Notes under the pieces: model-generated | What the model saw: only the letters and a program-made list of their open reading frames with translations | The model's database searches: none | Told to the model about the DNA's origin: nothing | Made by a program: the position numbers and the translations under genes | Shown here: in pieces, positions 6,955-13,144 of the stretch | How the letters are laid out: the number at the start of each line of letters is the position of its first letter | Numbering within the stretch: the stretch's first letter is position 1 | Assembly (NCBI GenBank): GCA_015259035.1 | Contig: JABZHC010000027.1 | Coordinates: 1-13,144, forward strand | Length of the DNA: 13,144 bases | DNA from: Atopobium sp. | GTDB taxonomy: Bacteria; Actinomycetota; Coriobacteriia; Coriobacteriales; Atopobiaceae | Reading direction: 5' to 3'

Positions 6955-7932
6955 TTATAAATTGTTGCTTTCGGCCTCGACAGATTTCTTTGCAAAGAGC
7001 TTGCCAGATTTCTTGAGCTGATAGGCAAGAATCAGGATAGTTACCAGCATAACAAGCGTGCAAACGATGGAACCTTCTGCGCCAAAGCTACCGCCGGTAA
7101 GCCAATTCGGGCCACTGCCAGGGGCAAACTGCAGCAAAGAACTGCCTGTAGTGCTACCGCTTACCAGAACTCCAAAGATGTTGCCCTGAGCAAAGTTCCA
7201 AGCTCCATGAATGCCAGCAGCTCCCCAGAGATTGTCTGTTTTGATGATGTAGAACGTTTCCAAGACGCCAAAAAGAATTAGGTCGATCAGGGATTGCATA
7301 GTAAAGCCACTGTTAAACATGTGGAGAAGGCCAAACAGACTGCTCGAGACCACGATTGCAATAATTTTGTTGGATTTCTCTGCCATGACAGGAAGAAGCC
7401 AGCCTCTGGTAACAAGCTCTTCTGTTCCTCCCTGAATCAGCCAAAACGGAATGGTGAGAAGAACAAAGCCGAATGTATAAGGCGTAAAAGTAGTGCCAAC
7501 CAATTGATAAGATCCGGACAAAATCAGAATCAACATCACAATAGAAAAGAGAAGAAGTCCTAGACCAAAGCCTTTGAGAAGCTCTTTCTTCCAGTTATCT
7601 TTGTAAAATCCCAGAGTAACAATCGGACGTTGTTCAAAGAACTTAACCCATAGTAAAAAGAGACCAGCAATAAAGACGAAAGAAAAGAGTGAGAGTAGGA
7701 GGTAGTAATCTCCAAAAAGCTCCTGCATATTTGAGGGATTAGAAAGACGATCTGTAAGCTGTGGATTTGCTAAGAAATAGGGGACTGCGGCAAGAGCTGC
7801 TGAGAAAGCCATTACAATGGCGCCGACAATTTGTCCAACAATCATAGTAAAAAAGGCAAAAAAGGGGCTAAGCCAAGCAGGAGTCAGTCTTTTTGCCAGC
7901 TTGACGTCAGAAAACATACGATTTTCTTGCAT
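6955..7932 (-). CDS. CPBP family intramembrane metalloprotease
   Basis: This 325-residue multi-pass membrane protein belongs to the CPBP (CAAX protease and bacteriocin-processing, Abi, PF02517) family. The three catalytic motifs are intact: EELVTRG (171-177, the EExxxR motif), FGLLHMFN with His204, and HGAWN with His242 and Asn246. About eight hydrophobic segments are visible, with the last at about 288-305 followed by a basic KKSGKLFAKK tail. Family members process peptides, act in bacteriocin self-immunity or cleave membrane substrates. No bacteriocin gene is visible nearby. The ATG at 7932 has TAGGAG 5 nt upstream. Its 3' part (6985-7124) is duplicated as a 90% identical fragment at 5141-5280 in the same orientation. 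The ATC-hydrolase-like gene ends 87 bp upstream. Confidence 0.92.
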   Translation of the reverse strand: MQENRMFSDVKLAKRLTPAWLSPFFAFFTMIVGQIVGAIVMAFSAALAAVPYFLANPQLTDRLSNPSNMQELFGDYYLLLSLFSFVFIAGLFLLWVKFFEQRPIVTLGFYKDNWKKELLKGFGLGLLLFSIVMLILILSGSYQLVGTTFTPYTFGFVLLTIPFWLIQGGTEELVTRGWLLPVMAEKSNKIIAIVVSSSLFGLLHMFNSGFTMQSLIDLILFGVLETFYIIKTDNLWGAAGIHGAWNFAQGNIFGVLVSGSTTGSSLLQFAPGSGPNWLTGGSFGAEGSIVCTLVMLVTILILAYQLKKSGKLFAKKSVEAESNNL

Positions 7933-8019
7933 AAAAACTCCTAGTAGGTGTCACTCAAGGTAGGTCATAAAACTGACGGAAGTCCAGTGACGATAGCAGC
8001 AGACAGCGTCTACCGGTGA

Positions 8020-8628
8020 TTAATTCTCTTTATACTCTAAGAGAAAATCGCAACAATCGCCACCGTGGCCTATGGTTTTTGTACGACCCCAGATAAGCTG
8101 CGGGTGCAAATTACCGTATCCTGCATCGTCACTATCGCAATATGCAGCGGTTATTTCGGGGCAGCCATATTTTTTGGTTATCTCATAGTAGGGGCAGCTC
8201 ACAATGTTGAGGCGAGCTTCGTTACCATGACTTTCTGGATACTCAAAGGCAAATCCTGCGTTTGATGTGCAGCTTTTCTCGATACCTGATTTAAAGAGGC
8301 GAGGAAACCTGCGTGCAAGACCAAACGTTTTGATGGCCCATTGGAAGAGTGGGACTCGTTTAGCGGCAAAACGCTGGAAATACTCGCGAATATACCAGAC
8401 GGCCTTTTCTTGTGAAATGCCCTCTGCGCGCAGAGCTTCATAGACTGCAATACCAGGGTAAATGCGCTTGTAAGAGTGAGCGCGGAGCTCTTTGGAATCG
8501 GATGCATTTTCTGTACAGAGCGCCTCGAATCGCGTTTGAGCTGCCTGTGCAATCTGATCTGCTTTTGCTTTGCCGAGGTCTTCAGAGACTATCGCGCACG
8601 TTTCTTTGATGAGCTGCTGAACTTTCAT
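8020..8628 (-). CDS. L-2-amino-thiazoline-4-carboxylic acid (ATC) hydrolase family protein
   Basis: The protein (202 residues from the chosen start) resembles the ATC hydrolase family (PF14196). The characterised members open the ring of 2-amino-thiazoline-4-carboxylate on the way to cysteine, while most relatives are uncharacterised. Seen: an N-terminal helical part, SCPYYEITKKYGCPEI (144-159), YCDSDD (163-168) and the terminal WGRTKTIGHGGDCCDF (180-195), with Cys145, Cys156, Cys164, Cys192 and Cys193. The reading frame opens at a GTG at 8679 without any ribosome binding site. The ATG at 8628 has GAGG 5 nt upstream and is preferred. The nucleoside phosphorylase gene ends 110 bp upstream on the same strand. 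No cysteine pathway genes are nearby, so the true substrate is open. Confidence 0.75.
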   Translation of the reverse strand: MKVQQLIKETCAIVSEDLGKAKADQIAQAAQTRFEALCTENASDSKELRAHSYKRIYPGIAVYEALRAEGISQEKAVWYIREYFQRFAAKRVPLFQWAIKTFGLARRFPRLFKSGIEKSCTSNAGFAFEYPESHGNEARLNIVSCPYYEITKKYGCPEITAAYCDSDDAGYGNLHPQLIWGRTKTIGHGGDCCDFLLEYKEN

Positions 8629-8633
8629 ATGAG

Positions 8634-8637
8634 CCTC
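8634..8637 (-). promoter_or_regulatory. Ribosome binding site that decides the ATC-hydrolase-like start
   Basis: GAGG (within AGTGAGG) lies 5 nt before the ATG at 8628, whereas the upstream GTG at 8679 is preceded by an AT-rich stretch without any purine-rich site. Confidence 0.55.
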
Positions 8638-8738
8638 ACTAATTGTAGAAATGCCCTGATGAAAAGCTAAGTAGTGCACATTAACAATTGTACGCTTAAA
8701 TTTTTGAAACGCAGTAAGTGCAGATGTCTAGCGATGGC

Positions 8739-9506
8739 TTAGGTAAAGTTCTTTACTATCTCCAGACCAAGAAGCAGTGCCTTTTCATGCGAATCTTTAC
8801 CAAAGTCCCTCTCGTCATATTCATGAACGTTTGCCAAAGAGTCTGCCGTAAAAAGGAACTGTCCAAACTGAGCTCCTCGTTTTCTGCAGCAGGCGGCTAG
8901 TGCCGAGCATTCCATTTCTACAACTGAGCATCCTTCTTGCAGGCGATACTCAACCATTTCCTTTGTCTCACGGAAGAAACCGTCAGTAGACCAGGTGGTG
9001 CACGTTTCAAAAGAGAGGCCGTCTTTTTTGAAGGTCTCTTCTATGACAGAAATTGGATCTTCGTCGAGCTCTATATATCTTGATGCTGGAAGATAGTGAT
9101 AGGACGTCCCTTCCGCCCTAAGAGCTTTGGTTGGGACGAGAAAGGCATTTTCTTGTATCTCTTTTAGAACGCCGCATGAACCAACTGCAATTATTTTCTT
9201 ACATCCACAGGTAACCAGTATGTCCATTACCTGTGTGGATGAAGCAGATCCAGTAGGGGATTGAACTAAACAGATTTTCTCGCCATATGAATCTAAAACG
9301 TAGACTTTAATGTCTCGAGAAACGGTTACGATTGTTTCTACGACCTCTGCTCCGTGCTGGTTGGCGTAATCATGGACGACGTCTCCGAGAAATGCAAAGA
9401 GACACTTTTCTGGCAACTGACCTGCGGTCCATTCGTGATCTGCTGTAATAACCTCTGGAGAGGCATCGTCATATTCTAAAAGAGGTATTTCGTTTTTAAT
9501 AATCAC
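8739..9506 (-). CDS. Nucleoside phosphorylase (uridine/purine nucleoside phosphorylase family)
   Basis: This 255-residue cytoplasmic protein belongs to the PNP_UDP_1 family, which splits a nucleoside with phosphate into a base and ribose-1-phosphate for salvage. Visible motifs are VGSCG (108-112, phosphate/ribose region), ALRAEGTSYHYLP (128-140), the signature VVEMECSAL (195-203) with the ribose-binding Met-Glu pair, and ADSL (221-224), where an acidic residue normally contacts the base. Length and motif order are normal. The closest feel is to uridine phosphorylase-like proteins, but the base specificity cannot be fixed by eye. The start is a GTG at 9506. Its ribosome binding site AGGAG lies 5 nt upstream, inside a perfect 12-bp palindrome (9506-9517). 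It is transcribed away from the antitoxin gene across a 178-bp gap. Confidence 0.88.
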   Translation of the reverse strand: MIIKNEIPLLEYDDASPEVITADHEWTAGQLPEKCLFAFLGDVVHDYANQHGAEVVETIVTVSRDIKVYVLDSYGEKICLVQSPTGSASSTQVMDILVTCGCKKIIAVGSCGVLKEIQENAFLVPTKALRAEGTSYHYLPASRYIELDEDPISVIEETFKKDGLSFETCTTWSTDGFFRETKEMVEYRLQEGCSVVEMECSALAACCRKRGAQFGQFLFTADSLANVHEYDERDFGKDSHEKALLLGLEIVKNFT

Positions 9507-9684
9507 AGGAGCTCCTGAGTTGGAAGTGTCTTTGAGAAGTCTACCATCATTAAACGTTGCACTTGCTTTGAGAATTCAAGGGAAAAATAACGTCGGACAA
9601 ACAAAACAAATTCAAAACTAATCTGCTATTTACTTGACAACGTATACCATTTGTATCAAAATCGCTTAAAAAGGAGCTGATACT
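9507..9684. other. Divergent intergenic region between the phosphorylase and relB
   Basis: It is an AT-rich 178-bp spacer carrying the promoter of the antitoxin on the right. On the left is a weak - strand promoter candidate for the phosphorylase (TTGAAT and TTTAAT with a 19-bp spacer, upstream of the palindromic ribosome binding site). No small gene was seen in it. Confidence 0.4.
9634..9662 (+). promoter_or_regulatory. Promoter and possible operator of the relB-type antitoxin
   Basis: TTGACA (9634-9639) is a perfect -35 box, followed after 17 bp by CAAAAT as a -10 box. The spacer holds ATAC-CATTT-GTAT, a short inverted repeat that could be the site where the antitoxin represses itself, as RelB/DinJ proteins generally do. 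The operator is inference. Confidence 0.55.
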
Positions 9685-9954
9685 ATGGCAACAAGTCCTA
9701 CTCAAATTCGCATCGATAGCAATGTCAAAACAGAAGCAAATGAACTGTTTAAAAAGCTCGGCATCGATATGTCAAGTGCTGTAAACATCTTCTTATGCCA
9801 GTGCGTTTTGCACGGCGGCCTTCCTTTTAAAGTGGAAATCCCAAAGTTTAATGCTGAAACACTGGCTGCTATGGACGAAGCACGCGATATCATGTCAGGT
9901 AAAATTCAAGCAACATCCTACAACACCGCAGATGAGCTGTTTAAAGATATGTAG
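9685..9954 (+). CDS. RelB/DinJ family antitoxin (no partner toxin adjacent)
   Basis: This 89-residue protein is of the RelB/DinJ type. The N-terminal ribbon-helix-helix DNA-binding part is TQIRIDSNVKTEANELFKKLGIDMSSAVNIFL, with the family's hallmark LGIDMSSAVNIFL-type helix and the following GGLPF (residues 44-48). The C-terminal half (about 49-89, ending in ADELFKDM) is the flexible region that normally wraps and blocks a RelE/YafQ-type toxin RNase. The ribosome binding site AAGGAG lies 8 nt before the ATG. The toxin gene usually follows directly, often overlapping by a few bases. Here the next gene is on the other strand and overlaps the last 37 bp of this one. No RelE-like reading frame exists in the window, so the antitoxin is an orphan, either a relic or a partner for a toxin elsewhere. 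Confidence 0.88.
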   Translation: MATSPTQIRIDSNVKTEANELFKKLGIDMSSAVNIFLCQCVLHGGLPFKVEIPKFNAETLAAMDEARDIMSGKIQATSYNTADELFKDM

Positions 9955-10691
9955 CACATCATGTCTAGAAGCTCTTTTGTATACTCTTCGGGGTAATTGA
10001 TGGAATACTCGCCATGATATAAGTCTTTCTTTATTTCAAAAACACTACCAGGCAGTACCTTGTGCAATTGTTCTGCTGAACAGATCATCTTTTTCTGTTC
10101 TTTTTCGCCGACAAGTATATGGATGTTGGCGTGGACATCTTGAAGGTTGGGTTTTATCTCATAGGATGTATTTGCTTCCAAGAATGCGATCATGTTCTCT
10201 TTTGAGATTTGTGACGTGTCCCGATAATAGTCTTCAAATAAATCTTTACGAATATGAAGATAGTCAAATTGCATTTGAGCAAAATACTTCATTTTTACTA
10301 AGCCATAACTCAGAGAAAACATTGGTTTAATCAAGGCATTTGTCAGCTTGGATGGAATAACAGATGCGCTTTCAATGACAGCGTTTTGACAAATTGAGTT
10401 TCGTTGCGTCAGCATTTCTACTAAAATCTGCGCGCCAAGGGACAGGCCTCCAATAAGTAGGACCGAGCCACCAAATTCTTTATCGATAAAAGAAATGAGC
10501 CGACTTGCGTTTTTCTCGATGCTTATAAAATCATTGTCACTACCTGCATGTCCGTCAAGAATCGGCAGCACAACGTGATATTGATCCTTCAGTAGTTCAG
10601 CCTCGGCTTTATAGTTCCACCAAGACAAACCGCCGCCGTGAAGCAGCATGATTACGTCGTTATTTTGTTTTCCAAATTCTACCGTTTTCAT
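9918..10691 (-). CDS. Alpha/beta hydrolase fold protein
   Basis: This 257-residue soluble hydrolase carries an HGGG oxyanion motif (18-21) and the nucleophile elbow GLSLG (82-86) with Ser84. A candidate catalytic His is at 226 (LYHGEY). The acidic residue expected after strand 7 would be near Glu196 in LVGEKEQ, where many relatives have Asp. The substrate is unknown (ester, lactone or peptide-like). The start at 10691 has only a weak purine-rich site. It lies 29 bp after the rRNA methyltransferase gene on the same strand and may be read from that promoter. The last ~12 codons overlap the 3' end of the relB gene on the opposite strand, and the Ser/Asn-rich tail NSSSAVL is probably a by-product of losing an earlier stop. 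Its base composition is very AT-rich (about 30% GC in one 60-bp spot count), unlike its neighbours. Confidence 0.85.
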   Translation of the reverse strand: MKTVEFGKQNNDVIMLLHGGGLSWWNYKAEAELLKDQYHVVLPILDGHAGSDNDFISIEKNASRLISFIDKEFGGSVLLIGGLSLGAQILVEMLTQRNSICQNAVIESASVIPSKLTNALIKPMFSLSYGLVKMKYFAQMQFDYLHIRKDLFEDYYRDTSQISKENMIAFLEANTSYEIKPNLQDVHANIHILVGEKEQKKMICSAEQLHKVLPGSVFEIKKDLYHGEYSINYPEEYTKELLDMMCYISLNSSSAVL

Positions 10692-10720
10692 AGCCGCTCA
10701 ATTCAATTTGTGCCTTTAAT

Positions 10721-11995
10721 CTAGACCCGAGAAAGCACTACAACGCACTCAACGTGCTTGGTGTGGGGAAACATGTCCACAGGCGTCACGCGTTCAATGG
10801 CAAACCCGCTGTCGAGAAGAACTTTGAGGTCTCTGGCCTGTGTGACAACGTTGCAGCTCACGTACACGATTTTTTTCTGGGCTAGCTGAGCTGTTGCCTT
10901 AAGGAAGGCAGGCGTTGAACCTGCACGAGGTGGATCAAGAATAATAACATCAAAGTTCTGACCGTCTTTTGCCAGAGCTTGCATGTAGCGAGTGGCATCA
11001 TCGCAGATAAATTCGGCTTCAAGTTTATTGTTTCGAGCGTTTCTGCGAGCCATTTGAATGTTGTTTTCAACCTGGTCAACGCCAGTGAGTAAGAGGTTGA
11101 TGCCTTGAGCTTGAGCGGCGTGCGCTAAGCAAAGTCCAATGGTTCCTGTACCGCAGTAGGCGTCAAGAACTCGCAGGTTGCTGGCCGGTGCGGAAGCGTC
11201 TGCTTGCGCGGAGGCGCTGGTCTGCGCGGCGCCGGCGGACTCGGAGTCAGCAAGCTCGCAGTCAGCTAGCTCGCAGCCAGCAAGTGCACCGTCGATTGCC
11301 AGCTGGTAGAGCACCTCAGTTTGCTGAGGGTTGGTCTGGTAGAAACTGGTTGGACCAATCTCAAACGTGCAGCCCAAAAGTTTGTCGCTCATGGATGTTG
11401 AACCCCAAAGCAGACGGGTTTCTCGCCCTAAGATTGCATTGGTGCGCTTCTGGTTGACGTTCAAGAAGATGCTGGTCAGCTCAGGGTGCGCTTTGCGAAG
11501 CGCAGCAATAAACTCCTGCTCATGGGGCAGGTGCTGGCCGTTGACCACTAGCACCAGCATGACGTCGTTGGTGGCATATCCGCAGCGAACCACGCCATGG
11601 CGCAGCGCTCCCTTGCCGCGATCTTCCTGGTAAGCATGGATGTTGAACTGGCCGGCAAGATACGCCACGTCGTTGAGGATAGCACGAGCTCGACCGTCTT
11701 CTACCAGGCACTCCTTTGAGGCAATAATTTTGTGCGTTCCGCTTGCGTAAAAACCGGAGCGAACCGTGCGGCCCTTACCCGGCGCAAACGGCGTCGCTGC
11801 CTTGTGACGATACGCCAGAGGCTCGTCCATTCCACGGATGGGCTCGATAGTTACGTTATTGATGCTTGCCAGCGGGGCGAGAAGTTCCTCTACCTGCGCT
11901 TGTTTGCGCTTAAGTTGGATAGGATAGGGGACCGAAAGCCATTCACAGCCTCCGCAGCTACGCGCAATAGAGCATGTTGGTGTCTTGTATCCCAT
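10721..11995 (-). CDS. rlmD: TrmA-family 23S rRNA (uracil-C5)-methyltransferase, RlmD/RlmC type
   Basis: This 424-residue S-adenosylmethionine-dependent enzyme makes 5-methyluridine in RNA, in this family usually 23S rRNA U1939 or U747. Seen: a [4Fe-4S] cysteine set C8-x5-C14-x2-C17 with a distant Cys96, FYQTNPQQ (218-225), SAM motif DAYCGTGTIG (278-287), ILDPPRAG (352-359), the nucleophile SCN with Cys381, and the general base Glu416 in HVECV. No TRAM domain precedes the cysteines, which makes it RlmC-like in layout. The choice between U747 and U1939 is therefore uncertain. An Ala/Ser/Asp-rich insert (about 240-272) lies between the FYQ motif and the SAM domain and contains three LAxxE-type pentapeptides coded by a 15-bp tandem repeat. 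The ATG at 11995 has GAGAGGA just upstream. Confidence 0.9.
   Translation of the reverse strand: MGYKTPTCSIARSCGGCEWLSVPYPIQLKRKQAQVEELLAPLASINNVTIEPIRGMDEPLAYRHKAATPFAPGKGRTVRSGFYASGTHKIIASKECLVEDGRARAILNDVAYLAGQFNIHAYQEDRGKGALRHGVVRCGYATNDVMLVLVVNGQHLPHEQEFIAALRKAHPELTSIFLNVNQKRTNAILGRETRLLWGSTSMSDKLLGCTFEIGPTSFYQTNPQQTEVLYQLAIDGALAGCELADCELADSESAGAAQTSASAQADASAPASNLRVLDAYCGTGTIGLCLAHAAQAQGINLLLTGVDQVENNIQMARRNARNNKLEAEFICDDATRYMQALAKDGQNFDVIILDPPRAGSTPAFLKATAQLAQKKIVYVSCNVVTQARDLKVLLDSGFAIERVTPVDMFPHTKHVECVVVLSRV
11241..11285. repeat. 15-bp tandem repeat (3 copies) inside the rRNA methyltransferase gene
   Basis: The units are 11241-11255, 11256-11270 and 11271-11285, with a consensus close to TCGCAGTCAGCAAGC and one to three differences between copies. 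Read on the - strand they encode LAGCE, LADCE and LADSE, so the frame is kept. It looks like replication slippage in a tolerant linker. Confidence 0.85.
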
Positions 11996-12021
11996 AGTTC
12001 CTCTCCAAATCTTGGGTTACT

Positions 12022-12027
12022 ACTATA
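12022..12027 (-). promoter_or_regulatory. Possible -10 box of the rRNA methyltransferase gene
   Basis: TATAGT on the - strand lies 27 bp upstream of the ATG. A poor -35 box (TGCCAT) is 16 bp further up. The remaining intergenic stretch to 12163 is AT-rich, and I could not place a convincing promoter for the dehydrogenase in it. Confidence 0.35.
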
Positions 12028-12153
12028 CCGTTTGCGGGCTTAAATGGCACGTTGAGGGGATTGTTGTATCTAATATGTTTCATTTTTTGTATCGTTTCCC
12101 GTTTGCCTAGAAAACCGTTAAGCTAACAGGCACAGTATTTTGGCGAGACAAAA

Positions 12154-12160
12154 GAGGTGG
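12154..12160 (+). promoter_or_regulatory. Ribosome binding site that decides the dehydrogenase start
   Basis: GAGGTGG lies just before the ATG at 12164 (6 nt from GAGG). An in-frame TTG at 12140 would place this site inside the coding region and has no site of its own. Confidence 0.75.
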
Positions 12161-12163
12161 ACT

Positions 12164-13132
12164 ATGGCTCTCATCAGCAAAATTGGTATTATCGGCGCTA
12201 ATCATGTTGGTGCACATGTTGCAAACGCCCTACTTTACCAGGGACTTGCAACTGAGCTCTACATTAGCGACACAAATGAGGTTCTCTGCAAGGCTCAGGT
12301 AAACGACCTGCTGGATGCAATGCCATTTTATCCACACCCTGCTCGCGTCTATGAGCTTGATGACCGTTACGAGGAGCTTGCTGGCTGCGACATTATTGTT
12401 AACGCTGCTGGTCATGTAGCTGCTGCTGCGGGCAACCGCGATGGCGAGCTCTTCGTCACCACTGATGAGGCTAAGAAGTTTGCCAAGCGCATTGCAGACG
12501 CAGGCTTTGATGGCGTTTGGGTCAACATCGCAAACCCCTGCGACGTTGTTACCACTGAGCTCCAGTATCTGACCGGCGCTGATCCAAATAAGGTCATCGG
12601 CTCCGGTACCACGCTGGACTCCGCTCGACTCCGCCATGCACTTTCCGGCGCTACCGGCTATCCAGCATCTTGCATCAACGCTTGGATGCTCGGCGAGCAC
12701 GGCAACGGCATGTTTGCTTGCTGGTCACATGTCTCCATTGGCTGCCTCACCCTCGACGAAGTTGCAGCTCAGACGGGCAAGACCTTTGACCTCCCAGAGC
12801 TTGAGCAGGCCGGACGCATGGGTGGATACGTTACCTACAGTGGCAAGCAGTGCACCGAGTACTCCATTGCAAACGGCGCCGTCGAGGTCATCAAGGCTAT
12901 TGTCCACGACACCAAGCTGATCACGCCAGTCTCCACGCTGCTCAACGACGTGTATGGCGTTTCCGGCTTCTACTCTTCACTTCCTGCAGTTATTGGTGCC
13001 AATGGTGTCGAGAAGGTCTTTGTGCCCGAGCTTTCCGACTCCGAGATTGAGGCATGGCGTAAGTCTTGCGAGCATGTCAAGGGCAACATCGACCAGCTTG
13101 GCTGGCTTGAGGTGGACGCTCGTATCGACTAG
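12164..13132 (+). CDS. L-2-hydroxyisocaproate-type (LDH/MDH superfamily) dehydrogenase
   Basis: This 322-residue NAD-dependent enzyme reduces 2-oxo acids to L-2-hydroxy acids. Seen: Rossmann motif IGIIGANHVG (7-16), Asp36 for NAD over NADP, ANPCDVVT (123-130), LDSAR with Asp152 and substrate-binding Arg155, and the catalytic His179 in GEHGNG. Loop residue Arg92 (GNRDGEL) matches the mobile-loop arginine. The sequences GEHGNGMFACWS, GGYVTYSGK and SSLPAVIGANGV resemble L-2-hydroxyisocaproate dehydrogenase more than lactate or malate dehydrogenase. At the position of the lactate dehydrogenase specificity residue (Gln102; Arg in malate dehydrogenase) there is an Ala, within an AAAA stretch, which suggests a roomier pocket for branched or aromatic 2-oxo acids. 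Probable role: amino-acid-derived oxo-acid reduction and NADH reoxidation. The gene is GC-richer than the accessory genes. Confidence 0.88.
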   Translation: MALISKIGIIGANHVGAHVANALLYQGLATELYISDTNEVLCKAQVNDLLDAMPFYPHPARVYELDDRYEELAGCDIIVNAAGHVAAAAGNRDGELFVTTDEAKKFAKRIADAGFDGVWVNIANPCDVVTTELQYLTGADPNKVIGSGTTLDSARLRHALSGATGYPASCINAWMLGEHGNGMFACWSHVSIGCLTLDEVAAQTGKTFDLPELEQAGRMGGYVTYSGKQCTEYSIANGAVEVIKAIVHDTKLITPVSTLLNDVYGVSGFYSSLPAVIGANGVEKVFVPELSDSEIEAWRKSCEHVKGNIDQLGWLEVDARID

Positions 13133-13144
13133 CGTGACGCGAGG

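Noticed and set aside
7933..8019. Possible branched structure (GTCACT and AGTGAC arms with an inner GTCA/TGAC stem) between the ATC-hydrolase-like and CPBP genes
   Set aside because: The stems are only 4-6 bp with long loops and no T-run, which is too weak to call a terminator.
4906..9506. The run of CPBP, HIT, GyrI-like and SemiSWEET genes as a bacteriocin or defence system
   Set aside because: No precursor peptide, modification enzyme, ABC exporter or nuclease is present. Gaps of 49-139 bp and separate signals argue against a dedicated multi-gene system.
9506..9517. Perfect palindrome CAGGAGCTCCTG over the phosphorylase ribosome binding site
   Set aside because: With no loop bases it cannot form a stable hairpin. 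It contains a SacI-like hexamer and is short enough to arise by chance, so no regulatory claim is made.
1..13144. CRISPR array, tRNA, rRNA, insertion sequence or attachment site
   Set aside because: No regularly spaced repeats, cloverleaf sequence, transposase or integrase frame was seen on either strand.

Overview
The window looks like a chromosomal segment of a low-to-mid-GC, Gram-positive host-associated actinobacterium, most plausibly Coriobacteriia of the Atopobium/Lancefieldella type. This is inference from overall character: strong AGGAG-type ribosome binding sites, an LPXTG surface protein with mucin-binding-like and InlB-type repeats, an L-2-hydroxyisocaproate-type dehydrogenase, and a base composition near 45-50% GC in the core genes. 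No database search was possible. No rRNA, tRNA, CRISPR array, insertion sequence or phage gene was seen.

Layout. (1) Positions 1-2220, + strand: a tight operon of a 5'-truncated DUF47/PhoU-like accessory gene, pitA (phosphate permease) and a trmL-like tRNA 2'-O-methyltransferase with two unusual insertions. It ends at a strong terminator (2274-2303) that can also serve the converging gene. (2) Positions 2326-4905, - strand: an 859-residue secreted, LPETG-anchored surface protein. (3) Positions 4906-5346: no intact gene. It holds a hairpin, a decayed 3' fragment of a CPBP intramembrane protease gene (90% identical to the intact copy at 6985-7124) and the terminator of the next gene. (4) Positions 5347-9506, - strand: a loose AT-rich run encoding, in transcription order, a nucleoside phosphorylase-like protein, an ATC-hydrolase-family protein, a CPBP protease, a HIT protein, a GyrI-like protein and a SemiSWEET sugar transporter. 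(5) Positions 9685-9954, + strand: a RelB/DinJ antitoxin with no toxin next to it. Its 3' end overlaps the converging alpha/beta hydrolase gene (9918-10691, -). (6) Positions 10721-11995, -: a TrmA-family rRNA uracil-C5 methyltransferase with a low-complexity insert built on a 15-bp tandem repeat. (7) Positions 12164-13132, +: an L-2-hydroxyacid dehydrogenase of L-HicDH type.

How the genes fit together. The DUF47-PitA pair is a standard phosphate uptake unit. The two RNA methyltransferases and the dehydrogenase are housekeeping or metabolic genes. The part between about 4900 and 10700 reads as accessory DNA: lower GC (about 30-38% in spot counts against about 55% in the dehydrogenase gene), a duplicated and decayed protease fragment, an orphan antitoxin and single-copy small-molecule enzymes. 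The most notable signals are the direct repeat formed by the CPBP fragment, a perfect 12-bp inverted repeat that overlaps both the promoter and the ribosome binding site of the SemiSWEET gene, and the orphan antitoxin with its antisense overlap. I see no convincing new multi-gene system. The findings are local oddities, stated with their limits.
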